Positions 29,883 through 40,475 of a stretch of 64,000 nt of DNA are shown in pieces (the first letter of the stretch is position 1; the number at the start of each line of letters is the position of its first letter). The notes under the pieces were generated by a model. That model saw nothing but the letters and a program-made list of their open reading frames with translations, was not told the origin of the DNA and searched no databases. The stretch covers positions 372,001 to 436,000 of the forward strand of contig JAPFFF010000017.1 in assembly GCA_039105265.1 (NCBI GenBank), written 5' to 3'. Position numbers and translations under genes: made by a program. This DNA is from Tritrichomonas musculus (Eukaryota; Parabasalia; Tritrichomonadida; Tritrichomonadidae).

Positions 29883-31563
29883 TGACATATCAGAATGCTC
29901 AACTCAAGAACACCGGTAATGATGAAGATGATGTTCTCAAATTCTTCCAATCAAAACTTCGAAACCTCATTGCTCACAATGGCGGAGATCATACATTTGG
30001 TTAGTTTACTGAGGACATTGACGACAAGGATGCACCAATCCCAATCGGTACAAAAACAAAAATCAAATGGACTCGTCAAGGAAATACCATCTCCCAAATG
30101 GAAAAGAATTTCGTTACGGCCAAACTCAATCTCGTTGTCCAACTCAATAAAGAATTGCATTTAGAAGGTGATACAGCTAACCTTAACCGTATATTCATTG
30201 GCTTCAAACATGCAGTAGAACTCTTTAGTGATGCTCGTTTATGGATTGACAACGTAATGCTCAAAGAATACCAGCAAGACGAACTCATCAGAGAATCATT
30301 TGCATACAACTCAATCAAACAATCGATGCCAAAGAACCAGCGAAACATCGTTACTCATTATGGGAAAACACATCTAGAATATCTCCATCAGTGTGTGGTG
30401 TTTACGTTCCACTTACTTTATTAGCTGATGGTAATGCTCATCGAATCACATTTGAAGCATCCATTTACTTTACCGATCAACTTGCATTCCAAGCATGACA
30501 ACTCTATCCAAACTCCATCTGTGGTGAAATCGAAGAAGAAATCAAATCATCAACAGAAGTACTCGTATGGCATCAAGTTCAACCATCTGTAGTAAAAGAA
30601 ATCGAAGAACTCCTCAACTGCTCCACCATTGAACAAGACGTACCAGCCAACATGACCATCTCCAACAAATTCTCTCAAATTGGATCCCCATCAACCATCG
30701 CCACTGAATACAAATTATCTGATGCCCCTCAAGATGGTTCAAATGATTTGCAAAATGAAGGTTACCAAACACTCCCAGTCCTTGGTGATTCCTCTAAAGT
30801 AATTGCTTACAAGACCGAAGAAGTCATCCTAAACTGCCGTGGAGGTACCATCGTTACCATGAAATCAGATCTTGCCGGATTTGGTGTCAAACCTGATTGC
30901 CTCAATGGACTCATCCGTGAACTCTCCTCATTCCATACCAACAGCTCGTTCGTGAAGGCTTCCAAGGTCTAGCCACTGATGCAGGTCTCGATGTTTCCAA
31001 ATCAATTGCTCTCTCGAATGCCACAAACATCACAGTCATGTTCCCTAAAAAAACTAATGAAATAACATGCATCGACAACATCATGTACCAGAACGTTCAA
31101 CTCACCATCAACAACGTCAAATACCCAGACACAGAGTTTGATTCCACTATCGGACCACGATTCTATCAATACCAACTCATCTCTAACGAATTAGACGGCT
31201 CTCTCAGACCATCCCACGAACTTGAAGACTCATGGACAATGTCATTGAATGCACTAGATGGAACCCGTTACAAGAACACCATTTCCGATGCCACTAGCTT
31301 CTGCATTAACTTCCAACTCGAACGTACCAACTCTGGATATGCATTCGATGGCATTGACACAGGCGGAAACACAGTCACAATCAAATTCAAAGGCCACCCA
31401 ATGTACCGTGGGAGCTAACGACACATACTACAACTACGACTTGTCAAACCCTGGTGCACATCCACCCCCGGCCGAAATGTGGATTTGTACAGACACTTAC
31501 TTCACATGGCAAAGAGGAGCCGTTAAGTACTTTGCTAACGGAGTCCCTGATGGCTATTTCTAA
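29883..31563 (+). pseudogene. Major capsid protein relic, element C
   Basis: Fossil. Starts MTYQNAQLKNTGNDEDDVLK like the element A capsid (MTYQNAQFKNSGNDEGD) and keeps IFIGFKHAVELFSDARLWID, QQDELIRESFAYNSIKQ, FGVKPDCLNGLI and INFQLERTNSGYAFDGIDTG. It is broken, about five breaks. Codon use differs from A: many C-ending codons (ATC, ACC, CTC, AAC). A TTTTTTTAAT run precedes the ATG by 16 bases. Confidence 0.8.
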
Positions 31564-31611
31564 GAGAGATTCATCCAAAAATATCGTTTATGTTAACCTT
31601 TATTTTTGCAT

Positions 31612-31953
31612 TTAGTAGATCAATTTGAGGAATACTTTAAAGTCATCAGGCTTGATTTCGTTACCTTTCGTGTCAGTGAAATATATCTTGAAGTCCCTCT
31701 TGGATCCTATATATTCATATTTACGGTTATCATCTGGAACTGCCAGATTCGTATACCACAAAAGACTATCACAATACTTATCCCTTTGAATGAACGTTGC
31801 ATGGACCTCTGTCTCGGCATCTAGATAACCATTACATGTAGCCCTACAGTACTGAAAAACGACATATTTACGATTCTTTGAATAAACAAAATCGATCGGA
31901 AACTGGTTCTCATAAGTGTCAGTTATGAAGTAAGTCTTAGTTGTTGGTTCCAT
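31612..31953 (-). CDS. Conserved virion-associated protein, element C
   Basis: 113 residues, homologous to the C-terminal two thirds of A's 23386-23952 gene: KTYFITDTYENQFPIDFVYS, YVVFQYCRATCNGYLDAETE, DSLLWYTNLAVPDDNRKYE, FKVFLKLIY. It lacks the EF-hand-like leader and the A tail. Starts at MEPTTKTYF. Convergent with the capsid relic, the reverse of the arrangement in A, so a local inversion is likely. Function unknown; minor capsid role possible. Confidence 0.55.
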   Translation of the reverse strand: MEPTTKTYFITDTYENQFPIDFVYSKNRKYVVFQYCRATCNGYLDAETEVHATFIQRDKYCDSLLWYTNLAVPDDNRKYEYIGSKRDFKIYFTDTKGNEIKPDDFKVFLKLIY

Positions 31954-33430
31954 TTCGTATTCATTAAATTTTCACATCATCCCAGACCACTTTATCGCAA
32001 AACTTATGATCCCTATCTGCCCCTTCCAACCCTTCAAATCAACCCTCACATCTCCACCTCCAAGCCTGTCGTGATTCCTGACCTAACTTCCCAGACCTTC
32101 ACTTTCGAATCATTTCTCAAGGATCACATAAATTCATCTCCAACCCTTCATTCCCGAATTCAATCCGAACTCCATAAACACCCAATTCTTAAATCGACTC
32201 AGCAACGGGAATCGTTAACGAATTCTCAAGGTTTTCAAGAGAATCCTTCAAAATAACTCGAAAGGTGGGATTGAGGACCGAAGGTCCGAAATCACGCCTT
32301 TTATATGTAGTATATATTTTTAATACGTTTATATAAACACATTTTTAAAATACTTTTTTAACATCTTTTTTTAAAAATACCCATATTTTACCCTTTATGT
32401 GTGAGTTTTTAGTTTTTGAGAAAAAAAGTTACACCCCTTTCTCAATTATTTCAATGTTACATATCACATGTGATATCATTTTGGTGATATTTTTTTTTAT
32501 AGGCATTCAAAACATGATCGAAAAATAAAAAACATCTCACTTTTTATTTTTTAGTTGCATTTTTTTCAACAATTTAACTCATTTTGAAAACTCATATTAG
32601 CAGTTTATACTAATTAACAGATTCTCTTTCATTTTGTCGTCTCAACTCAAATCGCTATAATATTATATGATATTTGTTTTTTTTAATAACTCTCCAAATG
32701 AAGGCAATTGGGAAGTAATATTTTACTATAAGGATCTTTATGAGATACTGTTTCTAAAAAGACTATTTAATCAAATATTTAATTTTTTTCACTCAAAAAG
32801 TTTGTTTTTGCACTTCTTTTTTTATGATAAAAAAATGAGTTTTTGCAAATTTTATCTGATAAAAATTATTTGTTGAAGTATGTATTTTCTATATCTCTTA
32901 ATAACTCAAAAATGGTACTGATCATCGAGGGTATTATATTGTTTTTTGCTCACTCAGCTTTTGGTTTTATAACAAACAAATGCGATTTTTATGCGATAAT
33001 GAAAGTAAGCTTTATGATTATGATTAAAATAAGGTATGGAATTTTTCGAAATAATATCTTAAATTCATCATCTCAAAGCTTTTTCTTGAAATTTGTCATA
33101 TTTTAAGAAAACTAATAATTATACAATTATTTACATCACACAAGAGAATATTTTAACCCTTTTGATTATCAAAATAAAACTAATCTTTTTTTATAAGCTT
33201 AAATTTCAAAATGATCATCATCATCATAATAATAATTAAAAGTAAATCAAAAAAGGTAAAAATAATGTAAATAATTAACATTTTATTAATCAAAAGGTAC
33301 AATTGAAAATCATAACCTAGATTAAACATCAGAAATATCTTTAAAATTTCTATTTAACTATTTAGCAAGGCTAATGAAATGTAGACTTTGAATTATAATC
33401 TCAGTTTTCAAACGATAATTAATATAATTA
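31954..33430. other. Border of element C and AT-rich spacer
   Basis: 31980-32260 has a less AT-rich composition and a 61-codon frame (32071-32256) with no recognised family, perhaps a decayed part of C. GGACC GAA GGTCC forms a hairpin near 32276-32288, then GAAATCACGCC (32289 on), the inverse of GGCGTGATTTC at 20466. From 32300 on the DNA is very AT-rich, with only short chance frames. Confidence 0.45.
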
Positions 33431-33539
33431 TTATATAATTATTATATAATAATAAGGCAAATAAAACAAATTTTTACATAACATTGAACAATTTAATGTA
33501 TTTATCTGGTCAGTTCTCAAGCCATTACTATTTGCATAT

Positions 33540-36500
33540 TCAATCATTCGAGATTCTTTTCTTAATTGTCTTAGCACTAGATTTTCTTGGCTTCCTGCAT
33601 TTACCTTCTGTGCATCTGTTAGCATTATTCTTTTCATTTTCTCCTTTTTTATACGGCTTTTTTAATTTAGGTGCTCCTGGCTTATCGACATTATTACGAG
33701 GGAATGTTGTGGATCTGCCTGAAATAAGTAAACTATCTGGTGGTATTATAAATGAACTTTCTCCTGATTTTTGTTCTTCATTTTGTAACAATAGAAGGCA
33801 TTGTTTAAGTATTTTTTGAATTGCTTTTGATCTCTTGGCTACGGAAAAATATCTTTCGAATCTATCAATACATGCCGAATAAGTCCAATTACCATCTTCT
33901 AGTAGCTTAATTTTTTTGATTGAGACCCTATTTCGAATAGATTTACTTATATCATATTGATAACTATGCAACCATCTTGGATGAATATCATTAATTGTTA
34001 ATAAAGGATCATTATTTTCTTTCATTCTTTTGAACAAGAGGTGGCGACATGGAAGTCCTAAAATAACATGAGTATCACAACAGGTTGGTCCGTATTCTTT
34101 ATGAAGGCGAAGGTTTTCTAAGATGTCATTCTCTTTTTGTATTCTTTCTAACGCATAAGAACCTACTTTCACTGAGTGTTCAGGCGACAATATATGATCT
34201 TTAATATGAAAGTCATCTGTATTTATGGAATTAGTGTATTCATTTGCTGCGGATATATAAATTGATCTTACTAATCTTCCTAGCGTTTTAATTCGGTGCT
34301 CATTGAAATTTTTTAATTTACCAAAGAATCCTTCAACACGATTGCTTGTAGAATTTTCACGGTGACAGTATGTAGCTGTAATGCTTGGCAACCAACGGTG
34401 TTTACATGATAAAAGATTGGATATTGTAGAATAACCTTGGCTTTTGGGATCTTGATCTTTTAGGTATTTTTCGAAATCATCAAGTAGTTCTTTTTCTGTT
34501 ATTTGTTTATGTACCATTTTATCGAATCTTTCTTTCATTGCGGCTGAGACATTCGTTCCGATGTTTTTACCTATGTGTCTGAGACAATACATTATATGAG
34601 CGTGTGGCCAGATTTCTTCAATTGCTTCTATTTGTGTTTGGTTTCTATCTGTAACAAAAACTCTTATATCGCCAATGAATTTCTTTAGATGTGAAAAAAA
34701 AGCAATGAATGATGGTTTGCATCTGTTATCCATAATCGCAAAAGATAACAACTGATTATTTTTATTTTCGTCTTCTACTACTAATGATAATAATGGCTTT
34801 CCATAATAGTTCGTACAACTGGTATCATCTATAATGCAAACGTCATTTGAGTATGTGGAATAAAGAACAGGATTGTGTATACAGTAACAGTGGCGGAACT
34901 TATTATTCTCATCAATAATTACAATATTGGTCCAATTATTGTAATCTAACATAACTTGCAATAAGTGCTTCATTTCATTATCACGCAATTTCTTGAGTGC
35001 CTTTCTTCTTGCTCCAAATAATATATCTTTCGAACAAACTAAGCCTTCTTTTTCTTTTATTGCTTGTGCGGTTTGAAAGTCATTTGTTGCATTTTGAATT
35101 CTTAACTTTTGTATATATGGTAATGAGTTTCGTGTTTTTCCTTTCTTTACTTGTCCAATACAATGAGTATGATGATGCTCCATTTCTTCTATATAAACTT
35201 TATGAGAAAGATCATCATAATATAACTTGATACAAGCTTTGCATTGAAATTGAGTTTCATGAAAACTACAAGCAAATATCTGAGTGGAACGCGTAGGCCC
35301 TGTTTGTTTTGCAACAAAAGGACATCCATGTGCAATTGAAATATCATGGACATATGATAGTAACAAATCTAATGAATCTACATTATTATTGTTGAGTTCC
35401 AGGAAACAATTTACTAACTCAGGCGGAGTTTCTCTGGTATTTTCATTAAGTTCATTTTGAGGTGGATCTTGAATTCGTATTTCTTTTGAGAGTTCCGGCA
35501 ACTGTACTATTATGTTATTGGTTTCGTAAATAGTTGGCTCATCATTTAAATTAATATCATTAGAGGATACAACTTGTGTATTACGCTTTTGTGAAAAATT
35601 GAAATAATTGGAGTTATTCATTTTACTTTGCCATTTTGTTTGCTGCATCATTTGATTATAACTTTGTATATCATCCTGTACTGTATGATGATATTGATTT
35701 TGGCGTTCTGGTTGAAATTGATAAGGAGTTGCTATATTAATCATTGAATGATATGGAGTCGTTAATACCTGTGGTGGCTGGCATTGAGGCACTAAAACCT
35801 GTGGTTGAAATTGTGATGGTTGAGTACTTTGGAATTGCAATTGTTCTTGAGGAATTAATTGCATTGGTTGAGATCTGTAAATTTGTGCTTGTGGCTTCAT
35901 TTGCACTGGTTGAATATTCTGAAATAGTGCTTGTGGTTGTTGCTGTAATTGCATTGGTTGAGTATTCTGAAATTGTGCTTGTGGTTGTTGCTGTAATTGC
36001 ATTGGTTGAGTATTCTGAAATAGTGCTTGTGGTTGTTGCTGCAATTGCATTGGTTGAGTATTCTGAAATTGTGCTTGTGGTTGTTGCTGTAATTGCATTG
36101 GTTGAGTATTCTGAAATTGTGTTTGTGGTTGTTGCTGTATTTGCACTGTTTGAACTCCGTGGACTTGTGCTTGTAGTTGTTGATGTAATTGCACTGATTG
36201 AGCATTCTGAAATTGTGTTTGTGTTTGTGTTTGTGATTGTTGCTGCAATTGCATTGCCTGAGCTCCTTGGACTTGTGGTTGTGATTGCTGATGTAATTGC
36301 ACTGATTGAGTATTCTGAAATTGTGCTTGTGCTTGTGGTTGTTGATGTAATTGCACTGATTGAGTATTCTGAAATTGTGCTTGTGGTTGCAACTGAAGGG
36401 CCTGAACTCCGTGGACTTGTGCTTGTGTTTGTGATTGTTGCTGTATTTGCATTGCCTGAGCTCCGTGGACTTGTGCTTGTGCTTGTGGTTGTTGATGTAA

Positions 36501-37709
36501 TTGCACTGATTGAGTATTCGGAAATTGTGCTTGTGCTTGTGCTTGTGGCTGTAATTGCACTGATTGAGTATTCGGAAATTGTGCTTGTTGCTGCAATTGC
36601 ATTGCCTGAACTCCGTAAACTTGTGCTTGTGCTTGTGGTTGTTGATGTAATTGCACTGATTGAGCATTCTGAAATTGTGCTTGTGGTTGCAATTGCATTG
36701 CCTGAGCTCCATGGACTTGTGCTTGTGCTTGTGGTTGTTGATGTAATTGCACTGTTTGAACTCCGTGGACTTGTGCTTGTGCTTGTGGTTGTTGATGTAA
36801 TTGCACTGATTGAGTATTCTGAAATTGTGCTTGTGGTTGTAACTGAAGGGCCTGAACTCCGTGGACTTGTGCTTGTGTTTGTGATTGTTGCTGTATTTGC
36901 ATTGCCTGAACTCCGTGGACTTGTGCTTGTGCTTGTGGTTGTTGATGTAATTGCACTGATTGAGTATTCTGAAATTGTGCTTGTGATTGCAACTGAAGGG
37001 CCTGAACTCCGTGGACTTGTGCTTGTGTTTGTGATTGTTGCTGTATTTGCATTGCCTGAGCTCCATGGACTTGTGCTTGTGCTTGTGGTTGTTGATGTAA
37101 TTGCACTGATTGAGTATTCTGAAATTGTGCTTGTGGTTGCAACTGAAGGGCCTGAACTCCGTGGACTTGTGCTTGTGTTTGTGATTGTTGCTGTATTTGC
37201 ATTGCCTGAGCTCCGTGGACTTGTGCTTGTGCTTGTGGTTGTTGATGTAATTGCACTGATTGAGTATTCGGAAATTGTGCTGGTGCTTGTGCTTGTGGCT
37301 GTAAAACATTTTGAAATTGTGCTTGATTTCTTCTCATTTCCAATGTTTTTTCTTCTATTCGATCATAATAGCGTTGGATATTCTTAGGAAGCGTATAATA
37401 CCATTGCCGAGGCAAATAATAATTCATCCATTCAGGGCAACCTGGAAATTTTTCTTCTTCTATGATGGGTTGTGGAGTAGATGCATATAAATAATTTTTA
37501 ACATATTGTTGCATATTGTTAATGAACCATTTTCTTACAGTTCCAGGATTCCAATGTTGGCTAATAACTGAAAGCTTTGCTACAACTTCGTGTACAATAT
37601 TTGATCGTTCAATAGTTCTTTGAGGGTAACTAAAATAGTTCTTAAGTGCAGGAACCAATAGTTCAATCTCTTCTTTTGAGACATGGTACTTTGTATTTGA
37701 ATCTTGCAT
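33540..37709 (-). CDS. Q-rich MULE transposase-like protein with SWIM finger
   Basis: 1,389 residues, intact. Order: N-terminal helical domain (HVSKEEIELLVPALKNYF ... WNPGTVRKWF, residues 8-75, possibly DNA-binding); Q-rich repeats about residues 127-620; FAR1/FLYWCH-like zinc finger (FACSFHETQFQCKACIKLYY ... EEMEHHHTHC, about 845-890); MULE transposase core with VCIIDDTSC (first D), FVTDRNQTQIEAI (second D), MYCLRHIGKNIG and STSNRVEGFFGKLK (E); then a SWIM-type finger CCDTHVILGLPCRHLL near residue 1220. Family knowledge: MuDR-like transposases or domesticated FAR1-type regulators. No terminal inverted repeats are evident, and the intact frame suggests host-gene status or recent activity. A 112/126-bp minisatellite starts only 20-30 bp upstream of the ATG. 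Confidence 0.85.
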   Translation of the reverse strand: MQDSNTKYHVSKEEIELLVPALKNYFSYPQRTIERSNIVHEVVAKLSVISQHWNPGTVRKWFINNMQQYVKNYLYASTPQPIIEEEKFPGCPEWMNYYLPRQWYYTLPKNIQRYYDRIEEKTLEMRRNQAQFQNVLQPQAQAPAQFPNTQSVQLHQQPQAQAQVHGAQAMQIQQQSQTQAQVHGVQALQLQPQAQFQNTQSVQLHQQPQAQAQVHGAQAMQIQQQSQTQAQVHGVQALQLQSQAQFQNTQSVQLHQQPQAQAQVHGVQAMQIQQQSQTQAQVHGVQALQLQPQAQFQNTQSVQLHQQPQAQAQVHGVQTVQLHQQPQAQAQVHGAQAMQLQPQAQFQNAQSVQLHQQPQAQAQVYGVQAMQLQQQAQFPNTQSVQLQPQAQAQAQFPNTQSVQLHQQPQAQAQVHGAQAMQIQQQSQTQAQVHGVQALQLQPQAQFQNTQSVQLHQQPQAQAQFQNTQSVQLHQQSQPQVQGAQAMQLQQQSQTQTQTQFQNAQSVQLHQQLQAQVHGVQTVQIQQQPQTQFQNTQPMQLQQQPQAQFQNTQPMQLQQQPQALFQNTQPMQLQQQPQAQFQNTQPMQLQQQPQALFQNIQPVQMKPQAQIYRSQPMQLIPQEQLQFQSTQPSQFQPQVLVPQCQPPQVLTTPYHSMINIATPYQFQPERQNQYHHTVQDDIQSYNQMMQQTKWQSKMNNSNYFNFSQKRNTQVVSSNDINLNDEPTIYETNNIIVQLPELSKEIRIQDPPQNELNENTRETPPELVNCFLELNNNNVDSLDLLLSYVHDISIAHGCPFVAKQTGPTRSTQIFACSFHETQFQCKACIKLYYDDLSHKVYIEEMEHHHTHCIGQVKKGKTRNSLPYIQKLRIQNATNDFQTAQAIKEKEGLVCSKDILFGARRKALKKLRDNEMKHLLQVMLDYNNWTNIVIIDENNKFRHCYCIHNPVLYSTYSNDVCIIDDTSCTNYYGKPLLSLVVEDENKNNQLLSFAIMDNRCKPSFIAFFSHLKKFIGDIRVFVTDRNQTQIEAIEEIWPHAHIMYCLRHIGKNIGTNVSAAMKERFDKMVHKQITEKELLDDFEKYLKDQDPKSQGYSTISNLLSCKHRWLPSITATYCHRENSTSNRVEGFFGKLKNFNEHRIKTLGRLVRSIYISAANEYTNSINTDDFHIKDHILSPEHSVKVGSYALERIQKENDILENLRLHKEYGPTCCDTHVILGLPCRHLLFKRMKENNDPLLTINDIHPRWLHSYQYDISKSIRNRVSIKKIKLLEDGNWTYSACIDRFERYFSVAKRSKAIQKILKQCLLLLQNEEQKSGESSFIIPPDSLLISGRSTTFPRNNVDKPGAPKLKKPYKKGENEKNNANRCTEGKCRKPRKSSAKTIKKRISND
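35860..37330 (-). repeat. Coding Q-rich repeat region of the MULE-like gene
   Basis: Imperfect repeats encoding motifs such as QPQAQAQVHGVQAMQIQQQ, SVQLHQQ and FQNTQPMQLQQQ. Near-identical blocks recur with long periods, and the gene-proximal part holds five FQNTQPMQLQQQPQ units. The opposite strand shows long open frames through it that are shadows. Confidence 0.85.
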
Positions 37710-37729
37710 TTTAAAAATAAAAAATGTTA

Positions 37730-39475
37730 AACGTCTTTGTAAAAGATATTGCGGTTATGAATGGTCTGTGTTGTTCGCTGTTTCGTTGGTTTTTTCGTGT
37801 TCGATGCACTGATTGAGTTTCTTGTAGCTTGCTACTGTGTTTCTTTCTAGTAAAAGTAATTGCGAATTGTGAATGGTCTGTGTTTGTAGCTGTTTCTTTG
37901 CTAAATGTTTCGTTGTTTTTTTCGTGTTCGATGCACTGATTGAGTTTCTTGTAGCTTGCTACTGTGTTTCTTTCTGTAAAAGTAATTGCGAATTGTGAAT
38001 GGTCTGCGTTTGTAGCTGCTTCTTTGCTACATGTTTCGTTGTTTTTTTCGTGTTCGATGCACTGATTGAGTTTCTTGTAGCTTGCTACTGTGTTTCTTTC
38101 TGTAAAAGTAATTGCGAATTGTGAATGGTCTGCGTTGTTCGCTGTTTCGTTGTTTTTTTCGTGTTCGATGCACTGATTGTGTTTCTTGTAGCTTGCTACT
38201 GTGTTTCTTTCTAGTAAAAGTAATTGCGAATTGTGAATGGTCTGCGTTTGTAGCTGCTTCTTTGCTACATGTTTCGTTGTTTTTTTCGTGTTCGATGCAC
38301 TGATTGAGTTTCTTGTAGCTTGTTACTGTGTTTCTTTCTGTAAAAGTAATTGCGAATTGTGAATGGTCTGCGTTGTTCGCTGTTTCGTTGTTTTTTTCGT
38401 GTTCGATGCACTGATTGTGTTTCTTGTAGCTTGCTACTGTGTTTCTTTCTAGTAAAAGTAATTGCGAATTGTGAATGGTCTGTGCTTGTAGCTGCTTCTT
38501 TGCTAAATGTTTCGTTGTTTTTTTCGTGTTCGATGCACTGATTGAGTTTCTTGTAGCTTGCTACTGTGTTTCTTTCTGTAAAAGTAATTGCGAATTGTGA
38601 ATGGTCTGTGTTTGTAGCTGCTTCTTTGCTAAATGTTTCGTTGTTTTTTTCGTGTTCGATGCACTGATTGAGTTTCTTGTAGCTTGCTACTGTGTTTCTT
38701 TCTGTAAAAGTAATTGCGAATTGTGAATGGTCTGCGTTTGTAGCTGTTTCTTTGCTAAATGTTTCGTTGTTTTTTTCGTGTTCGATGCACTGATTGAGTT
38801 TCTTGTAGCTTGCTACTGTGTTTCTTTCTGTAAAAGTAATTGCGAATTGTGAATGGTCTGCGTTTGTAGCTGTTTCTTTGCTAAATGTTTCGTTGTTTTT
38901 TTCGTGTTCGATGCACTGATTGAGTTTCTTGTAGCTTGCTACTGTGTTTCTTTCTGTAAAAGTAATTGCGAATTGTGAATGGTCTGTGTTTGTAGCTGTT
39001 TCTTTGCTAAATGTTTCGTTGTTTTTTTCGTGTTCGATGCACTGATTGTGTTTCTTGTAGCTTGCTACTGTGTTTCTTTCTAGTAAAAGTAATTGCGAAT
39101 TGTGAATGGTCTGTGTTTGTAGCTGTTTCTTTGCTAAATGTTTCGTTGTTTTTTTCGTGTTCGATGCACTGATTGAGTTTCTTGTAGCTTGCTACTGTGT
39201 TTCTTTCTGTAAAAGTAATTGCGAATTGTGAATGGTCTGCGTTTGTAGCTGCTTCTTTGCTAAATGTTTCGTTGTTTTTTTCGTGTTCGATGCACTGATT
39301 GAGTTTCTTGTAGCTTGCTACTGTGTTTCTTTCTGTAAAAGTAATTGCGAATTGTGAATGGTCTGCGTTGTTCGCTGTTTCGTTGTTTTTTTCGTGTTCG
39401 ATGCACTGATTGTGTTTCTTGTAGCTTGCTACTGTGTTTCTTTCTAGTAAAAGTAATTGCGAATTGTGAATTTTA
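37730..39475. repeat. Minisatellite of 112-bp and 126-bp units, about 14 copies
   Basis: Each unit runs GTAAAAGTAATTGCGAATTG ... TTTCGTTG, T-run, TTCGTGTTCGATGCACTGA ... GCTTGCTACTGTGTTTCTTT. The short form lacks a GTAGCTGCTTCTTTGCTAAA-type segment. Unit starts were measured at 37976, 38102, 38214 and 38340. No coding role is evident. It lies in the 5' region of the MULE-like gene and may be its promoter region or a neutral array. Confidence 0.9.
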
Positions 39476-39727
39476 ATTTTAAATAAAATAGAGCAAATTT
39501 TACGGTTATGGCCTTGCCTATTGTTTTTTTAACCTCACACAAAAAGTTGAAAAATTTATAAATTAATTTTTGGAAAAAAAAGTTTAAAGACCTTTTTACA
39601 AAAAGTTTATAGACCTTCTTTCAAATGCTATCAAAAAGTTTAAAGACATTATTTGAAAAAGTTTAAAGACTTTATTTCAATGAATTGTGAGCAATTCAAA
39701 AAGTGGTGTATGCTTAAACGATTGGCC
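39476..39727. other. AT-rich spacer with AAAAAGTTTAAAGAC repeats
   Basis: Four imperfect copies of AAAAAGTTTAAAGAC lie between about 39575 and 39675. No gene is supported. Confidence 0.5.
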
Positions 39728-40380
39728 AAAAATATCACCAAACTTTTTCTGAGCAATTATTCTTTATCGTTATGGAATTGTAAAGTTATCAATTTTTTTA
39801 CTCAGAAAATGAGATATATCGTTATGGAAAAATATGGAAATTCCTCAGAAAAAAATCTTTTAATTTTCTCAATTTTTTCTTTGTGAAAAGAATATCATGC
39901 AAAAATAGTGAAAAATGAAAAATTCAAGAAGGAATACATAGAAAAAATAATTTTAATCATTTTTTTTCTATAAAATTATCTTGCAAAAGACTTTTTTGTT
40001 AATCATTCTTCTGGTAAAAAAGGAATCACATATTAGATTAATGTTAGAAAAGGATATTATTTGAAATTATATTCCTTAATTAGTTTTATGTATTTTGTAT
40101 TTACAAGTTTTACCGTAAATCGATAATTTATTATAAGAAACCATGAATAAGGAAACATTAATTACGAAAATAAACATGAATTTATAATTAATTGTTCGAG
40201 AAAATGCTGTATTGAGTATAAATCTTTTTTGAATAAAAAATGCTTTCAATTTTGCACTTTATCTCAATTTCCATATTTATCCATAACGATATATCTCATT
40301 TTCTGAGTAAAAAAATTGATAACTTTACAATTCCATAACGATAAAGAATAATTGCTCAGAAAAAGTTTGGTGATATTTTT
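39728..40380. mobile_element. Inverted-repeat (foldback/MITE-like) element with 115-bp arms
   Basis: Left arm 39728-39842 and right arm 40266-40380 are reverse complements with about one or two mismatches; the 423-bp spacer is AT-rich and non-coding. The arms begin AAAAATATCACCAAAC and end GGAAATT. No clear target duplication is seen. TTTCCATAACG recurs several times inside and just past the right arm. The near identity of the arms suggests recent origin. Confidence 0.75.
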
Positions 40381-40475
40381 CCATAACAGATACAAATTTT
40401 TCTTAGAAAAGAAGTTTTTAAGAAAAAGTTTCCATAACGAATATCAACTTTTTCCATAACGTTGTTGAAAAAACT

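Larger units (their letters stand above)
29228..32300 (+). mobile_element. Polinton relic C (A-like, opposite orientation)
   Basis: Fossil containing the small conserved gene (-), the basic minor-capsid-like gene (-), the major capsid gene (+) and the homologue of A's 23386-23952 gene (-). Gene order equals that of A when A is flipped, except that the last gene has the opposite strand. The ATPase and 415-residue gene are absent. Broken, with roughly five or more breaks, mostly in the capsid gene. Right limit approximate. Confidence 0.7.

Noticed and set aside
32667-33106. Two overlapping F/L-rich ORFs
   Set aside because: Typical chance frames in T-rich DNA.
35744-37387. 547-codon plus-strand and 470-codon second minus-strand frames over the Q-rich repeats
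   Set aside because: Shadows of the CAA/CAG-rich coding repeats of the MULE-like gene.
37730-39475. CRISPR-like array
   Set aside because: Units are whole repeats without unique spacers; it is a minisatellite in a eukaryotic setting. Short ORFs at 38112 and 38350 are copies of the same unit.
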